Origin: Paraescarpia echinospica
Taxonomy: Eukaryota > Annelida > Polychaeta > Sabellida > Siboglinidae
Assembly (NCBI GenBank): GCA_020002185.1
Contig: CM034537.1
Coordinates: 13,485,905 to 13,549,904 of the forward strand
DNA length: 64,000 nucleotides
Direction: 5' to 3'
Shown in pieces: positions 1-11,058 of this stretch. Made by a program: the position numbers and the translations under genes. The notes below the pieces were generated by a model. That model was not told where the DNA came from. It did not search any database and saw only the letters and a program-made list of their open reading frames with translations. Numbering within the stretch: the stretch's first letter is position 1; every line of letters begins with the position of its first letter.

Positions 1-1052
1 ATTCTCATCTAGAGTCCTGATGTTGTAGTCGATGTTATCAGCTGCATACTGATCAAACTGTGTGGTTTAGTTGGGTATGTCAGTGCCTTGATCTACAGCC
101 TGATTGTGACCCCTTTGTACGAACTACTCCGTGATTGTGAAGCGGATCTATGAGAAAACGATACGCAAAATGCTGGTGTAATTGCACTGCTAATACAACT
201 TGACATGGGACAAACGACACCCGGGATCGCGCTGCTTGCATGATGGCTTGTCCAATGAATGCTACCTTTACACCAACACCTCTTCCCTACACGATTCCTT
301 CAATCAACATCTTCAAACTAGAAAGTAATTAGCTGAAACATGTTTCTTCAGATTCGATTTCATTTGTCGCTGGGTACGATTCATAAGACGTGTCTACTGT
401 CTTGATGTCCTCACGAAACCTGTATTATGCGGATTCTCTCGCTCTTTGGATCATCCGATTGACTAGCATGAAACTCAATCAGTCCATTTTCAGCTGTCTG
501 CCGCTTAGTCACCACATTTGATTTGTGATTTATAGTAGTGATAATCGCTTGGTCACCAAAATGTTCCCTCAGTCTATCCTTCATATATTTTACAGAATAT
601 GGATCAGTGTCAGATCCTGTCAGGTATTTGGCCATTTTGTTAACCAGATCTGATACAGTTGTTTGTTCGTCGTCGTTATTTTGCAGAAATTGAATTACCT
701 TAAGAAATGCTTCAGCTTTGACGTCTCTGACACGTCGGCCTGTATTTGTTGATTTGCTTGGTCTTCCAACTTTCAGCTTTTTATGGACGTCTTCATCACG
801 TACAACATGCTGTCGTCCCACAGAATAAGCAATCAGTTTTGAAGTTAAACATCTACTCTGCTGATCGCAGCAACGAAGTCTGGGGACTTTTTCATAACCT
901 CTAATGGACTGCGCAATTTTCTTTGGACGAAGGACGGCATTCCTAGTGCACCACTTGTCCGGGAAGAGTCTCAATTGAGTCTCTACATTGTTCGCTATAT
1001 TTATTGATGCTTTGGCTACCCTTCTCGCGAAGGGATACTGTTGCATGGCCAT
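1..1052 (-). pseudogene. Broken copy of an uncharacterised invertebrate multi-copy protein
   Basis: An open stretch of 213 codons (1052 to 411) contains GRQHVVRDEDVHKKLKVGRP, the acidic helix-like block YLTGSDTDPYSVKYMKDRL and then FGDQAIITTINHKSNVVT. After its stop at 411 the similarity continues in other frames to the window edge, with pieces such as EDIKTVDTSYESYP, AFIGQAIMQAARSR, HQHFAYRFLIDPLHNHG and FDQYAADNIDYNIRTLD. I recall these blocks, in this order, from long uncharacterised proteins found in many copies in corals and molluscs; their function is unknown to me and they may belong to a mobile element. At least two frameshifts and two stop codons break this copy, and it runs off the left edge. 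The family match is memory, the shifts are seen. Confidence 0.5.
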
Positions 1053-1659
1053 TCCTTAAGGGTTCCTGGCAGAACACACAGGAATCCGTTTCTAGTCCTG
1101 CCATGCTTCAAACAACAACAAGATCATCTTTAAAAAAGATACGTTTATGTAAATGTTGCCTATATATATTATAAATTATTAATATACATTACATATATTA
1201 TATATATTATTACTATATATTATACCATTACATGCAAGCGTTCAGCGTGACGACGTAGCACAAAACCCGGAACCCATACTCGATAACCCTTTATTATCGC
1301 TGACTTTTTGTTCATAGTTTGCAAATATGTATCAATACTAGTACGTCGTTGCTATTCGTTAATACGATATCATGAGAGAATGTGTTAACATCGATATGAC
1401 TAAACATAAATTATTTAATTGATGCGTGGGCGCCTAAGTAAAACGTGAAAATAGCGTTATGCAAGCCTACTTACTTTTAAGCGTCTTCTTGTGCGTTCTC
1501 TGGGTTGGTCCAGCAGAAGACACCTCTCTCGTGTGTTTAGATACATTCATATGTGTATTATGAATACCCAGTTTCAATCACCATGAAATTGAATAGTCTT
1601 TTGATGTGTTTCATAGGTACCTTCAATGTAACCAAAACGGTTGAAATTGCTTCTGTTGC
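1053..1659. other. Non-coding AT-rich interval
   Basis: AT-rich sequence with a short run of ATAT repeats near 1160-1215. I see no coding signal. Confidence 0.5.
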
Positions 1660-2200
1660 AATTTATTCCAGGTCCAACCATAAAAGTCCTGGACTACTGT
1701 TCTGCACTACTGCTTAAATTAATTATATCTACATTCTGTCATGACCTACTATGCTGTATGTGACCATAACAAAAATGTGTCTTATTCTGCTAACATTTGG
1801 AACCAATTTCATTGTGGTCGGCCATCTTGGAGCCAGTAAATTGTGTTTTAACGGAAGGGGTGGTAACTGCGAAAAACGCGAAAACATGAAAATTTATACA
1901 CCGTTCGTCCACCAATTTGAGTGTCTACATATCGAAACATCAATCGCCATGTTACCAATCATTAATATTATATTCTTAGTTACACTAATCTGAATGTTTT
2001 AACTGTAATAATAGTAATATTTACACTAGCTAACCCGCTTAAGCGCATAACATTGACGTCAGTATTGTGCGCAACAGCACAACTTTGCGGTTCATTGTCA
2101 AGTCAGGACGAACATAGATGTTCCACGTAACTGAAAATGCGCCTTTTTTTGCACAATTATTTTGTATAATACAAAAGTAGTTTTTTAATGTAATACATCA
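1660..2200 (+). repeat. Left arm of the 2.5-kb inverted repeat
   Basis: Pairs with 3500-4150 in reverse complement. The best preserved part is 1799-1910, around the AAATTGTGTTTTAACGGAAG block. Confidence 0.6.
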
Positions 2201-3499
2201 ACGTTTCAGAAATAAATACATGACAAGAACGATGAATTTAAAATGTACGCCAACAACGTAGGCGACATTTTGAAAAGACTGTAGACCTAAATTTGCTTGT
2301 ATGTACAGACAGCGGAGAGTGACACATGATTGAACTTTAGACCTAATGTTCTCTCTAAGTAAGTTCTACTATTTCTTAGGACAACTTGTTTGCATAGTTT
2401 GCTAGATACATTTTATACCACAATAGCAGACTTATCAAATAAATGCTGCATACTATGTACCCAATAGTATACCACAACAACATATTTTTATATAACGAAT
2501 GCTGCAAACTATACATACAATATGCATTTTGTTAATTCAAGCATGATTTTCCATTTTTCAATATATGTTGACCAGTAGAAAATGACTTGTATAAAGTAGA
2601 CTTGAATTTTATAACTTGGTGATAAAACGACTGATCGTGTTAAAACCGTTTGTCAACAGTTCATGGGGGGAGTTAGAAATAGCAACAACACAAGACAGCT
2701 TGTACAAGTCGTTCAGGTACTTAGCCATAAAACTACCAAAACAGTATCCATGGGTTACCATAGACAGTCATCCAATCGAAAGCTGAGGTAAATAGTCTTC
2801 ATAGTTCTGCAAAACCAGCCAAACCAGCTCTACCGGCGTATTTACAAACGAATGTGTGTTCTGTAAGATACCATCTAATTCTCTTGGAAAGGCCAAGCGA
2901 AAATATCTGGGTAGCTGTGATATGGAAAAAGCAGAGGACAGCATCAATCAAGGAGCATATATATTACACTATGAAGTTATGCTTACACAATAACAGAATT
3001 ATACCTCATTGCAAAGGAAGTTAAATATCATCATTCCCGTAGAAAAGACACTAGTCGTAACCGTAACAAAACTGTCATGTAAAGCATAGTCACACGCAGC
3101 AGCATTTGAAGCTCTAACACGGTACAAACACCACACTAATCGAAAACCAACGGCCTGAACCGCTGACTTCTCTGCATGCACTGCCGATATATGGAAAACA
3201 TAACAACGGTTGAAACTACACGTCCAACCAAAACGTTGTGTGCGAGCATTTTGAAACGATATCCTACTCAGTTGAGAAGATTCAAATATAGCAACAAACA
3301 GGGACTGATCGTATAACGCAGTTCTAAATGAGGAACGTGCAGTAAGGCGGGCTACCTTCGATGAGGATTCGCCAGAAGAGACAGCATTTAATCTCAGATC
3401 ACTGTCGATGGCGGCACTGTAGAGTGCTCAGTACACATGCTATAGCTGCAGAGGCCTTGATGCTAGGACACGGAGAGACACCACCAGAGCTCTGGGATT

Positions 3500-4150
3500 T
3501 GTCATATATTACAAAACTACTTTTCCACTATACAAAATAGTGGTGCGCGAAATAAAGACGCGTGTATACTGACGTGGAACATTTAAGCTCGTGCGGACTT
3601 GAGAATGAACCGTAGAAGTTCACACACCATTGTCGTCAATGTTCTACGCTTAAACGGGGTAGCTTGTCGTAAATATTTCCATTATTACCTTTAATTAAAT
3701 CATTTAAGATTAGTAGAACAATTAAATAAAAATATAATAGTAACGATTGGTAACAAGGCGATTTATGTTCTATAAGTAGGCAGTCAAATTGATAGATGAA
3801 CAGTGTGTCGATTTCACATTTTCGCGGGGTTTTTTTTCGCGGTTACCACCCCTTCCATTAAAACACAATTTCTCGGCTCCATGATGTCAGACCAGAATGT
3901 GGTTGGTTCCATATGCTAGCCGAATAAGATTACATTTTACTGATGTGTCATTTGGACCAGTAGTTGCATATGTCGTGTTCTTGTCACATAAACGGAAAAG
4001 CACTAATTTGTCTTTTTTCGAACGTTTTCTCGTGCACAATTTGGGTATGACCACATACAGCTTCGTAGGTCCTGATATTATGTAGATAGAACTAATTTAG
4101 GCACTGGTGTAGAACAAGCATATTTCCAGGCTTTCATATGATTCCTCAAT
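3500..4150 (-). repeat. Right arm of the 2.5-kb inverted repeat
   Basis: Reverse complement of 1660-2200 with scattered substitutions, small gaps and one insertion of about 90 bp. Confidence 0.6.
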
Positions 4151-4554
4151 TATAATTATTATGTATCCGTGGTGGCTACGCGCTCTTTTTATGTATAATA
4201 TCGAAACTGTTTAATACGACGCGACGCGAAACAATTTAGGTATGATTTGAGAAATCTTCCAAGTTGAATTTTGTAAGAAATGAATATTCGGATTCTACGT
4301 AATATTAACTCCAGAAACACCCTCAGACCTTTTGGCAAATAAAATATAACTAAGACCTTCTTGGACTAGAATGTGTTCATCTCATCAATTTAACCCTTCA
4401 CATATACCACATTAAGCGGACTTGCCATCCAGCTACTAGGGGCGCCATCGCTCACCAGTGGGACAATGCTATTCAATAGGAGAGGTTAGCGACTGACAGT
4501 CATATTCTTAATACGTCTTTGATAACACCATTACCATACAGTGTTGATTTGACG

Positions 4555-5330
4555 TTATTTATCATTACACTTATACCCTTGTATGTATTTGGTGTTATTG
4601 CTTAGCACACTCACAGCGTTGTGTTTATTTGGTGTTACTTCACGGCACACTTGTGCTATTTCACAACGAACCTGGTTGGTCATGAGCCTCATGATAGAAG
4701 CCAAGCCCAGATTTGAAAGCGACATCGCAATCGTATAACTGAATAAGATCATCTCATTTATGGAAAGATTGTTTCATGATTATGGTCTAGTATACATGCA
4801 TATAGAGATTATAAAGTAATGCAGACTTAAGTGTTCAATGATACAGTCTGTAACTATCATACTGTATACGAAAGATAGAATACATATAGAAAGATGTCCT
4901 AACATGATGCCACGTAAACAGAAGAAAGTAAATGCTCATGGTAAATGTTCAATGGTTTAGTGTGCCCGGTCACTAAAACTTATAGTGTATATTTGGTGTT
5001 ACATATTAGCACACTTATAGTCTGTATATGTGTGTGTTATGTTACTTCACAATGCACTTACGTGACTACAAAACGTGCAAAACACATTGTGTGAATTTGA
5101 TGTTACTTGAAAAATCATAAACGCTTGTTTGTATTTAATGTTACGGTATAGTACTCTCACAGTGTTGTGTACGTTCGGTGTTGTTTCACGATACACTTGT
5201 GTTACTTCACAACATGGCTGCGCGTATTTGCCGCCCAACCCTCCTAATAATAACATCCCAACGCACCTATTGACAGTAGCCAGCCAAACAGCAATGTCAC
5301 GTACCCAACACATACCCACCAAACATCATA
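4555..5330. repeat. Degenerate minisatellite of about 40 bp (TTTGGTGTTACTTCACAACACA type)
   Basis: The phrase GGTGTTACTTCAC, or close variants, followed by an ACACAC or GCACACTT block recurs irregularly, for example at 4590, 4628, 4995, 5100 and 5178. The short open frames across it are a by-product of the repeat. The same phrase recurs at 24890-25560. Confidence 0.5.
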
Positions 5331-5540
5331 ATTATAACAACTATGAAGCCACTATAATATTAATACTCAGCTAACCCACGGATTATAACACACCCCAACC
5401 ATCCTAATTGTAACACACATGAAACTTTTTAATTCAACAATACACACCCGTACACTATATAGCTTAACATCAGCGCAAGTTCCCCTTTATCCTATCATCT
5501 AAGACATACCACCATCCCAACCCCATTATAATAACACCTA

Positions 5541-5610
5541 TCCATCCACCCACCCACCCACCCACCCATCCATCCATCCATCCATCCATCCATCCATCTT
5601 TCCATCCATC
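5541..5610. repeat. (CCAT)n/(CCAC)n microsatellite
   Basis: Uninterrupted tetranucleotide run of CCAC followed by CCAT units. Confidence 0.95.
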
Positions 5611-8240
5611 ATAATAATACCTTCGCAATTTTAATTATCCGAACACCAACCCGACCATTCAGCTATGTTGCTTAAAGTGAAATAAAGAGCAATTGTTTGG
5701 GCCTATGCACCTAAAATAATTATAACAACCTAGCAACTTGCAACTACAATAAACAATATCACACCACACATATATTCAGAATGTGTTTTTGAAAGTGGCA
5801 CATTCTGGTGAAATCTCATAATTGCCAACGGCTATCATCGGATCGCGATGACTGCCTTATTGCAACGCTCTCCCGGTGATTCACCAATAAGCGACGAGCT
5901 TATATATAGTTGTGGCGAGCAGAAACCTCGTTTTGTTTAACATGAATACGAGCATGCCAACTCACGTATTGGTCATTCATAATCCCTTAACAGCTCTCTT
6001 AATGCCACGTCATGCGGATATAACAATTTTACATGTGACAGCGACAAAGCAAATTTGACGACGAAAAACATCGTTCGCGGCCGGATCTGTTTTAACGGTT
6101 AAATATATAGACATATCAAAATATAAATAAGACAAAAGGTATAACTGAAAGTGGCATAATCAGCTGAGAACATATCATTAATATCGCTAAGAAGCGGTTA
6201 GCGAAAACATATGGATTAGACTACAAACCGGCGCAAGCCGGATTCTCGTTCTATGCTCGTCGACCGGCGGACTTGGAAAAGTAGGAATTCCTGACGTCAG
6301 GCGTTATATAACAATGGTACAGTCCGTGCACTTTAAATCAGACCTGGGGTTGCTTCCACATCACAAATTCTGGTTCTGATTCAAAGTAACTTTTTTGATT
6401 CCATTTCCGATTCTACCACACTATGGCGATTCCGATTCCAAATTGTTTTTCGATTCCGATTCGATTCCAACTAAATTGTTTGACTTTTTTGCATAATTTG
6501 TCGAATAACATATCAAATGGCATAGTGACGTGGTATGGTAGGAAGTGTTAATCAAATAAGTAAATATTGTTCATGTTCTATAGATATATATACATACATT
6601 TTCTTAGAAACGTTAAAGTGATAGTTTAACTCAGAATGCATCGTTAACAACTTGCCTTTGCCTAAAGTAAAACCAAAGACCCAGTAAACTGGCGATTAAT
6701 TACAATGCTAGGAATTTTTGATACACTTAAATGTACTTATTATTTTGGTAAGTACAATTGGGAGTTACAAAATCACTTTGGAGTTACAGTACGTTGTAAT
6801 GAAGATCTCCGGTTTTCTCCGTATATAATTTTATTTATATGTATTTATTTTCACTGTACCTTTGAAGCACCAAAATAGAAATGTGGTTGTGGAATAAAGA
6901 ATAGATACCAATATGCTAATTACAAATCATAATGTGTGTATGAGTACACATGTGTACTCTGTTACTGCTATACAGGCAGTTCTTGTTCTGTCGTATTTGC
7001 ATTGTCAATATGTTGTGAAGAGAAGGAAGGTTGTCTGTTTAGAAGGCCGGTCCGGATACGTCCGCTCACGACACGTCTTGCTCTTAATGTTTTTGTTTTT
7101 TCTATATGTTTCTTATCTGTTTATTACTTGTGTAGCACAGACATGCATTTCTTGTATGATGACATATATGGTGATCTGCTACACACCATGGAGATTGCTA
7201 ACTTCCTATTGTCATGATAAAACAAGGCGTTTTGTTGACAGTGGACAGTCGGCCGTTACTGTATTTTTAATCATAATTATTAATTTAAATTATATCAGCT
7301 AACGAATCATTTCCATGGTTTCAAGGAGGTGTTAAAGTGAATGCTATATTTGTGTAAAGAAATATTTTGTCCTATGCTAAATATATTAATCTAATCGCGG
7401 TCTTCAAGCTTTATTATGAATATTTGCGATGGGAAGGGTGTAAAATTATTAGAATGTTGTTCGTCTGAGACATTTGGAAGAAGGATATGTGTAGAAATAT
7501 TTATAAATGTTAGCCAACTAATGTGTTGTAAGTTGTACACAGCACAAATAATCTACAAACTGCCAAAACACATATTTGGTGCTAAAATAATTGAGATTTG
7601 CTTAAAGTTAGTTAAAATATTTACAAAACATATGTGTTCTTGTAGATGTATAATATAATTGAATATAATCCTGCAAGAATTATGATATATTCGTTCACTC
7701 ACGTACCCATTTGGCATGCTGAGCTCAACTCCACTGGGCTTTTGGTTATATCTGCAGCCATTCAGAAATGTACGCATGAATACTTAGCTATAATTAAATA
7801 TGTAAAAATCATTATGATAATTGGGCTGCGCTTTGCTCAGTTCGTAAAGTGAAAGAGTCTCAGTAATGGTGCATAATGGCAATGCCCATTGATTTAATAA
7901 AATATTTGAAAAAGTGTGTACAGTGTATTAAACATACCCCAATTATATTACATGATCACAGTGCACATGTATTATATAATTACAACTATTTAAATTATTT
8001 GAAAACATAAGTATGGTATGCATTAAATATACATGAATTAATACAGTGTGTTTGGATTGCATACTTGAGTAGTGTATAAGTATCTATGCTTACAAAATCG
8101 TTGTTTCATTACTAGCATCAAACCAACTATATAAAGGACTCTATACATATTTCAATTATTGTGTAAAGTGTACGTTATATCTTGTGTGACTGTCACACGA
8201 ATAACATTATTTTACTCTTATTGTCATTGTAATGTGCAAA
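5611..8240. other. Gene-poor interval
   Basis: No coding segment is supported. A degenerate GATTCC-rich patch lies at 6370-6475. Open frames near 6913-7302 and 7416-7852 have no recognisable motif and a composition like their surroundings. Confidence 0.45.
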
Positions 8241-8254
8241 ATATGACGACATAA

Positions 8255-8282
8255 TTATATATATATATATATATATATATAC
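8255..8282. repeat. (AT)n microsatellite
   Basis: Alternating TA run. Confidence 0.9.
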
Positions 8283-8493
8283 ATACAAAATAGTGTGGTG
8301 CACAATCATGCCTCAATGCAACATTCATCAATGTATCCACAGACATATCATTAGATTACTAGTATAAAACACATCACCATCACAACAAAAGGAGTCGCCA
8401 AATTATTTCATGACTTAAAAACAAACACATCAACAGGACCCGACCAGGTGTGTGCCAGAATCCAAGGTCGGTGCGGCAGTATTTTACACGATT

Positions 8494-8907
8494 TTACACA
8501 CCAATCTCACAAATGTCCCATCCTTCGTGAGCCTGTGGAATGTGAATGATCACGTGACCGCAGTCGTCCCCTTCACAGCGACACGCCGCGACACACATAG
8601 TCAGCCCTCCAGCCTCGACGGCGCCATTCCATCTACAGAATGTGTACTCCCCAGCGATGTCACACGATGACCACTTCTTCTGCCGCATCGCAACTTTGAA
8701 GTGGGAAGTGGAACATATCAGACGATGTCCGGTGACTGTGACAGTGAACGAGCTGTTCTTTCTCTCCGGTACTGGTTTCTTGATGACGAGGCCTGGCAAC
8801 AAGCACTTATTCTGTGGCACCGGGAACCAGCGCCTGGAGCTTGCTTCAAACGTATAGAAGCGTGTGTCCGCCAGAGCTAAACATGTCCCGTTGTCGGCGT
8901 CATTCAA
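8494..8907 (-). CDS. Last coding exon of FAMeT-domain gene: Cys-rich C-terminal domain
   Basis: Encodes about 130 residues ending at a stop at 8494. Visible landmarks are DTRFYTFEASSRRWFP, GLVIKKPVPERK, TGHRLICSTSHF, CDIAGEYTFCRW, then CVAACRCEGDDCGHV and the end IPQAHEGWDICEIGV. The even spacing of Cys residues suggests a secreted, disulphide-bonded domain (inference). A near-identical domain is encoded at 24105-24539, with differences mostly conservative, which argues for a real protein under selection. An in-frame stop lies just upstream of 8907 and a TTTAG acceptor-like site sits near 8879, so the exon start is unsure. It resembles, from memory, C-terminal domains of uncharacterised extracellular mollusc proteins that also carry a FAMeT domain. 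On the same strand it follows the FAMeT exon at 10155-10583. Confidence 0.7.
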   Translation of the reverse strand: MNDADNGTCLALADTRFYTFEASSRRWFPVPQNKCLLPGLVIKKPVPERKNSSFTVTVTGHRLICSTSHFKVAMRQKKWSSCDIAGEYTFCRWNGAVEAGGLTMCVAACRCEGDDCGHVIIHIPQAHEGWDICEIGV

Positions 8908-9195
8908 GCGAATTTATGTTTTCTTTGAGACCGGTGGGTCGAGTTCAGGCTGAGTCCACGCTGTTACAGAAACACACAATTTCGTTAAAGACTCCGTTAT
9001 TTCCAAACTATGGGAGCACAATTTATAATTGCACTAAATGCACCATACTTTCGTTATTCAATCAATAATTGTTATTGTGCACAGCCTGTCCAAAACGTTG
9101 TATGTGCGGTTGAGTACAAATGCCGCATTCACACATAAAACCTGAGGAGACTTAACTTTAACAGGTTTAAAACGCTCAAATGTTCACCACGCCAC

Positions 9196-9866
9196 ACGTC
9201 TGTTACGACCCATTTTGTAATAATCGACCCATTTTGTAATAAAAACAGGCCCATTTTGTAATAAACCGATGTAATAATGTTATATTAAATTCACACTGAG
9301 GCCCATTTTGTAATAATTTCAGGTGTGCACATTCTGTAAGAACATGCAGGCCCATTTTGTAATAACAATGACCGACCATCAACTAATGTCAAAAAAGACT
9401 TGAACATATTGACTACAACACGTACATCATACATCCAAATCGTCATCATAACCGTCATCGTCGTCTTCATCATCATCTATATTTTAGCCTTCATCATCTT
9501 CTTTTTCTCCATTATCATAGTATTCTTCTGCATCTTCGTCATTATCCTGATATTGCGTGCGTGCGTGCGTGCGTGTGTGTGTGTGTGTGTGTGTGAGCTT
9601 GCATGCGTGTGCGCGCGTATGTAGGATGTACGTGTTGTAGTCGATATATATTCAAGTCCTTTTTTACATTACTTGATGGTCAGTCATTGTTATTACAAAA
9701 TGTGCTCACCTGAAATTATTACAAATTGGGCCTCAATGTTATTACATAATGTTATTACATTATTACATCGGTTTATTACCAAATGGGCATGTTTTTATTA
9801 CAAAGTGGGTAATTATTATAAAATGTGTCGATTATTAAAAAAACGGATTGTAACACACGTCCTTTC
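9196..9866. mobile_element. Fold-back element with inverted arms built of CCCATTTTGTAATAA units
   Basis: The left arm (9196-9405) and right arm (about 9650-9866) are reverse complements. Both hold several copies of CCCATTTTGTAATAA, the shared run ACCGATGTAATAATGT, the phrase TAATAATTTCAGGTG and an ending near AAAAAGACTTGAA. The spacer contains a CATC/TTC-rich tract (9430-9545) and a GTGC/GT microsatellite (9553-9620). No protein is encoded. It sits in a putative intron of the minus-strand FAMeT gene. A related motif cluster occurs at 52215-53395. Confidence 0.65.
9553..9625. repeat. (GTGC)n/(GT)n microsatellite
   Basis: Run of GTGC units passing into GT units, in the spacer of the fold-back element. 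Confidence 0.9.
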
Positions 9867-10154
9867 CACAAGTATTGTTCCAAGTAACGTGGTTGTCGTA
9901 CTCGTGAAATTAAACCGCTTATTTAAGATACTTACACTCTATGTGAACGCAGCATTAGAAACTGGCTCGTGGGCAGCTACTTCTTCATGTTAACCTATAA
10001 TTATTATCTTATGGCAAAGTGCTGTTTGTGATTAAGTGGTGCGTAATGCTTTCTGAAGAACAAAACACACAAGTTATACTTAACGTATTGTAACTATTGT
10101 ATTAATATTAATTATTATTATTAAAACGTAAATAAATCACAGTGTTATTACATA

Positions 10155-10583
10155 CAGGAAATATGTACACACGTTGATAAATTCTGAAGTGAGCGCCGTC
10201 ATCGGAAGGTTGTGTCGATATCTTCGCCGTAACAATCGCTTCCTTGAGATCAGCAAGACTGTCTGTCAATCGCATCAATTCATGTCGTCCCAGAGTCAGT
10301 CTCGCTCCAACAGAGATGTCGATGCCGGCCCACGATGCCCAGAAATATCTCCAGCCGTTGCATTCCTGGGTGATGGGAGATTTACCACTGGATGTTTGTC
10401 CAGTCGCTTCGATCGTGACGTTGTTAGATTCGTAGGAAGAACTGGCGAACTCCAGGTGATAAAACAAGTTGGTGCAGGCGTTGATCAGTCGAACCTGAAC
10501 TGGTCCGCAGGTTTTCACCGCAAAGACGAGTGATTCTGTCTCTATGTTCCAGATATTGTCATTGTCAAGGTGAGTACGGAACT
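10155..10583 (-). CDS. Exon with farnesoic acid O-methyltransferase-type (FAMeT) domain
   Basis: Reading from a TTGTAG acceptor at 10584, the exon gives THLDNDNIWNIETESL, VFAVKTCGPVQVRLIN, a variable block with SSYESNNVTIEATG, then RYFWASWAGIDISVGARL and LGRHELMRLTD. This is the order of the domain Pfam calls Methyltransf_FA: a hydrophobic strand with VKTC, an N-rich strand, then FWxSW and xVGxx. In animals the domain is found in secreted and adhesive proteins as well as in arthropod enzymes, so methyltransferase activity should not be assumed. The upstream exon 10841-10944 ends with one codon base and this exon begins with two, so the junction is in phase. The 3' donor is uncertain; GTGTGT near 10172 and GTATGT near 10155 are both possible. 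Confidence 0.6.
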
Positions 10584-10840
10584 CTACAAGTGAGAAAAGA
10601 CATTATTGTATACAATGACAAGTATACTACTATATATGACACATACAATATAGAGCTAAGCAATATTGCATTCCACCTTAGAATGGCTAAACAATTGAAT
10701 AGTGCGCTGAATCAAGGACGTTTTAGGAACCGGGTATCTTGTATATGTGATCATCTTGCAGCCTTTGGGCAAAATCATGTATCTCTAATATAATACGTAC
10801 GACACAAAAAAACTTTGACATTAATTGTCAAACTACCTAC

Positions 10841-10944
10841 TTGGGCAATCAATCCGTGACAGTACAAGGGATGACACGGACGTGGCGTACTGGGAGACAT
10901 CAATCCGACAGACAGTTGTTCCACTCACGTGGGTTGCTGTGACG
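10841..10944 (-). CDS. Short internal exon of the FAMeT-domain gene
   Basis: On the minus strand this 104-base exon lies between GATTCCAG and GTAGGTAG. It reads VTATHVSGTTVC, RIDVSQYATS, LVLSRIDCP with no stop. It starts with one base completing a codon and ends with one spare base, which fits both neighbours (14690-14832 and 10155-10583). It has no recognised domain; support rests on splice sites, phase and Cys content. Confidence 0.45.
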
Positions 10945-11058
10945 CTGGAATCAACGTGCACGTGTTAAATGTGATGGCCTCCAGTATAATATTCCGCATA
11001 ACAATTAGCTTGAGACGACTATCCAAAAAGAAAGATGTTATAGATAATAAAAACGAAA

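Larger units (their letters stand above)
1660..4150. mobile_element. Large imperfect inverted repeat, likely a non-autonomous fold-back or DNA-transposon relic
   Basis: The left arm (about 1660-2200) and right arm (about 3500-4150) are diverged reverse complements over roughly 500 bp. Matching blocks include GGAAGGGGTGGTAAC at 1852 against the complement near 3848, CGGTTCATT/TCAAGTC near 2090-2103 against 3600-3612, and ATGTTCCACGT near 2121 against 3576. The right arm carries an extra block of about 90 bp around 3950-4060. The centre, 2200-3500, has no convincing coding sequence. Exact ends and target duplications could not be set by eye. Confidence 0.6.
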
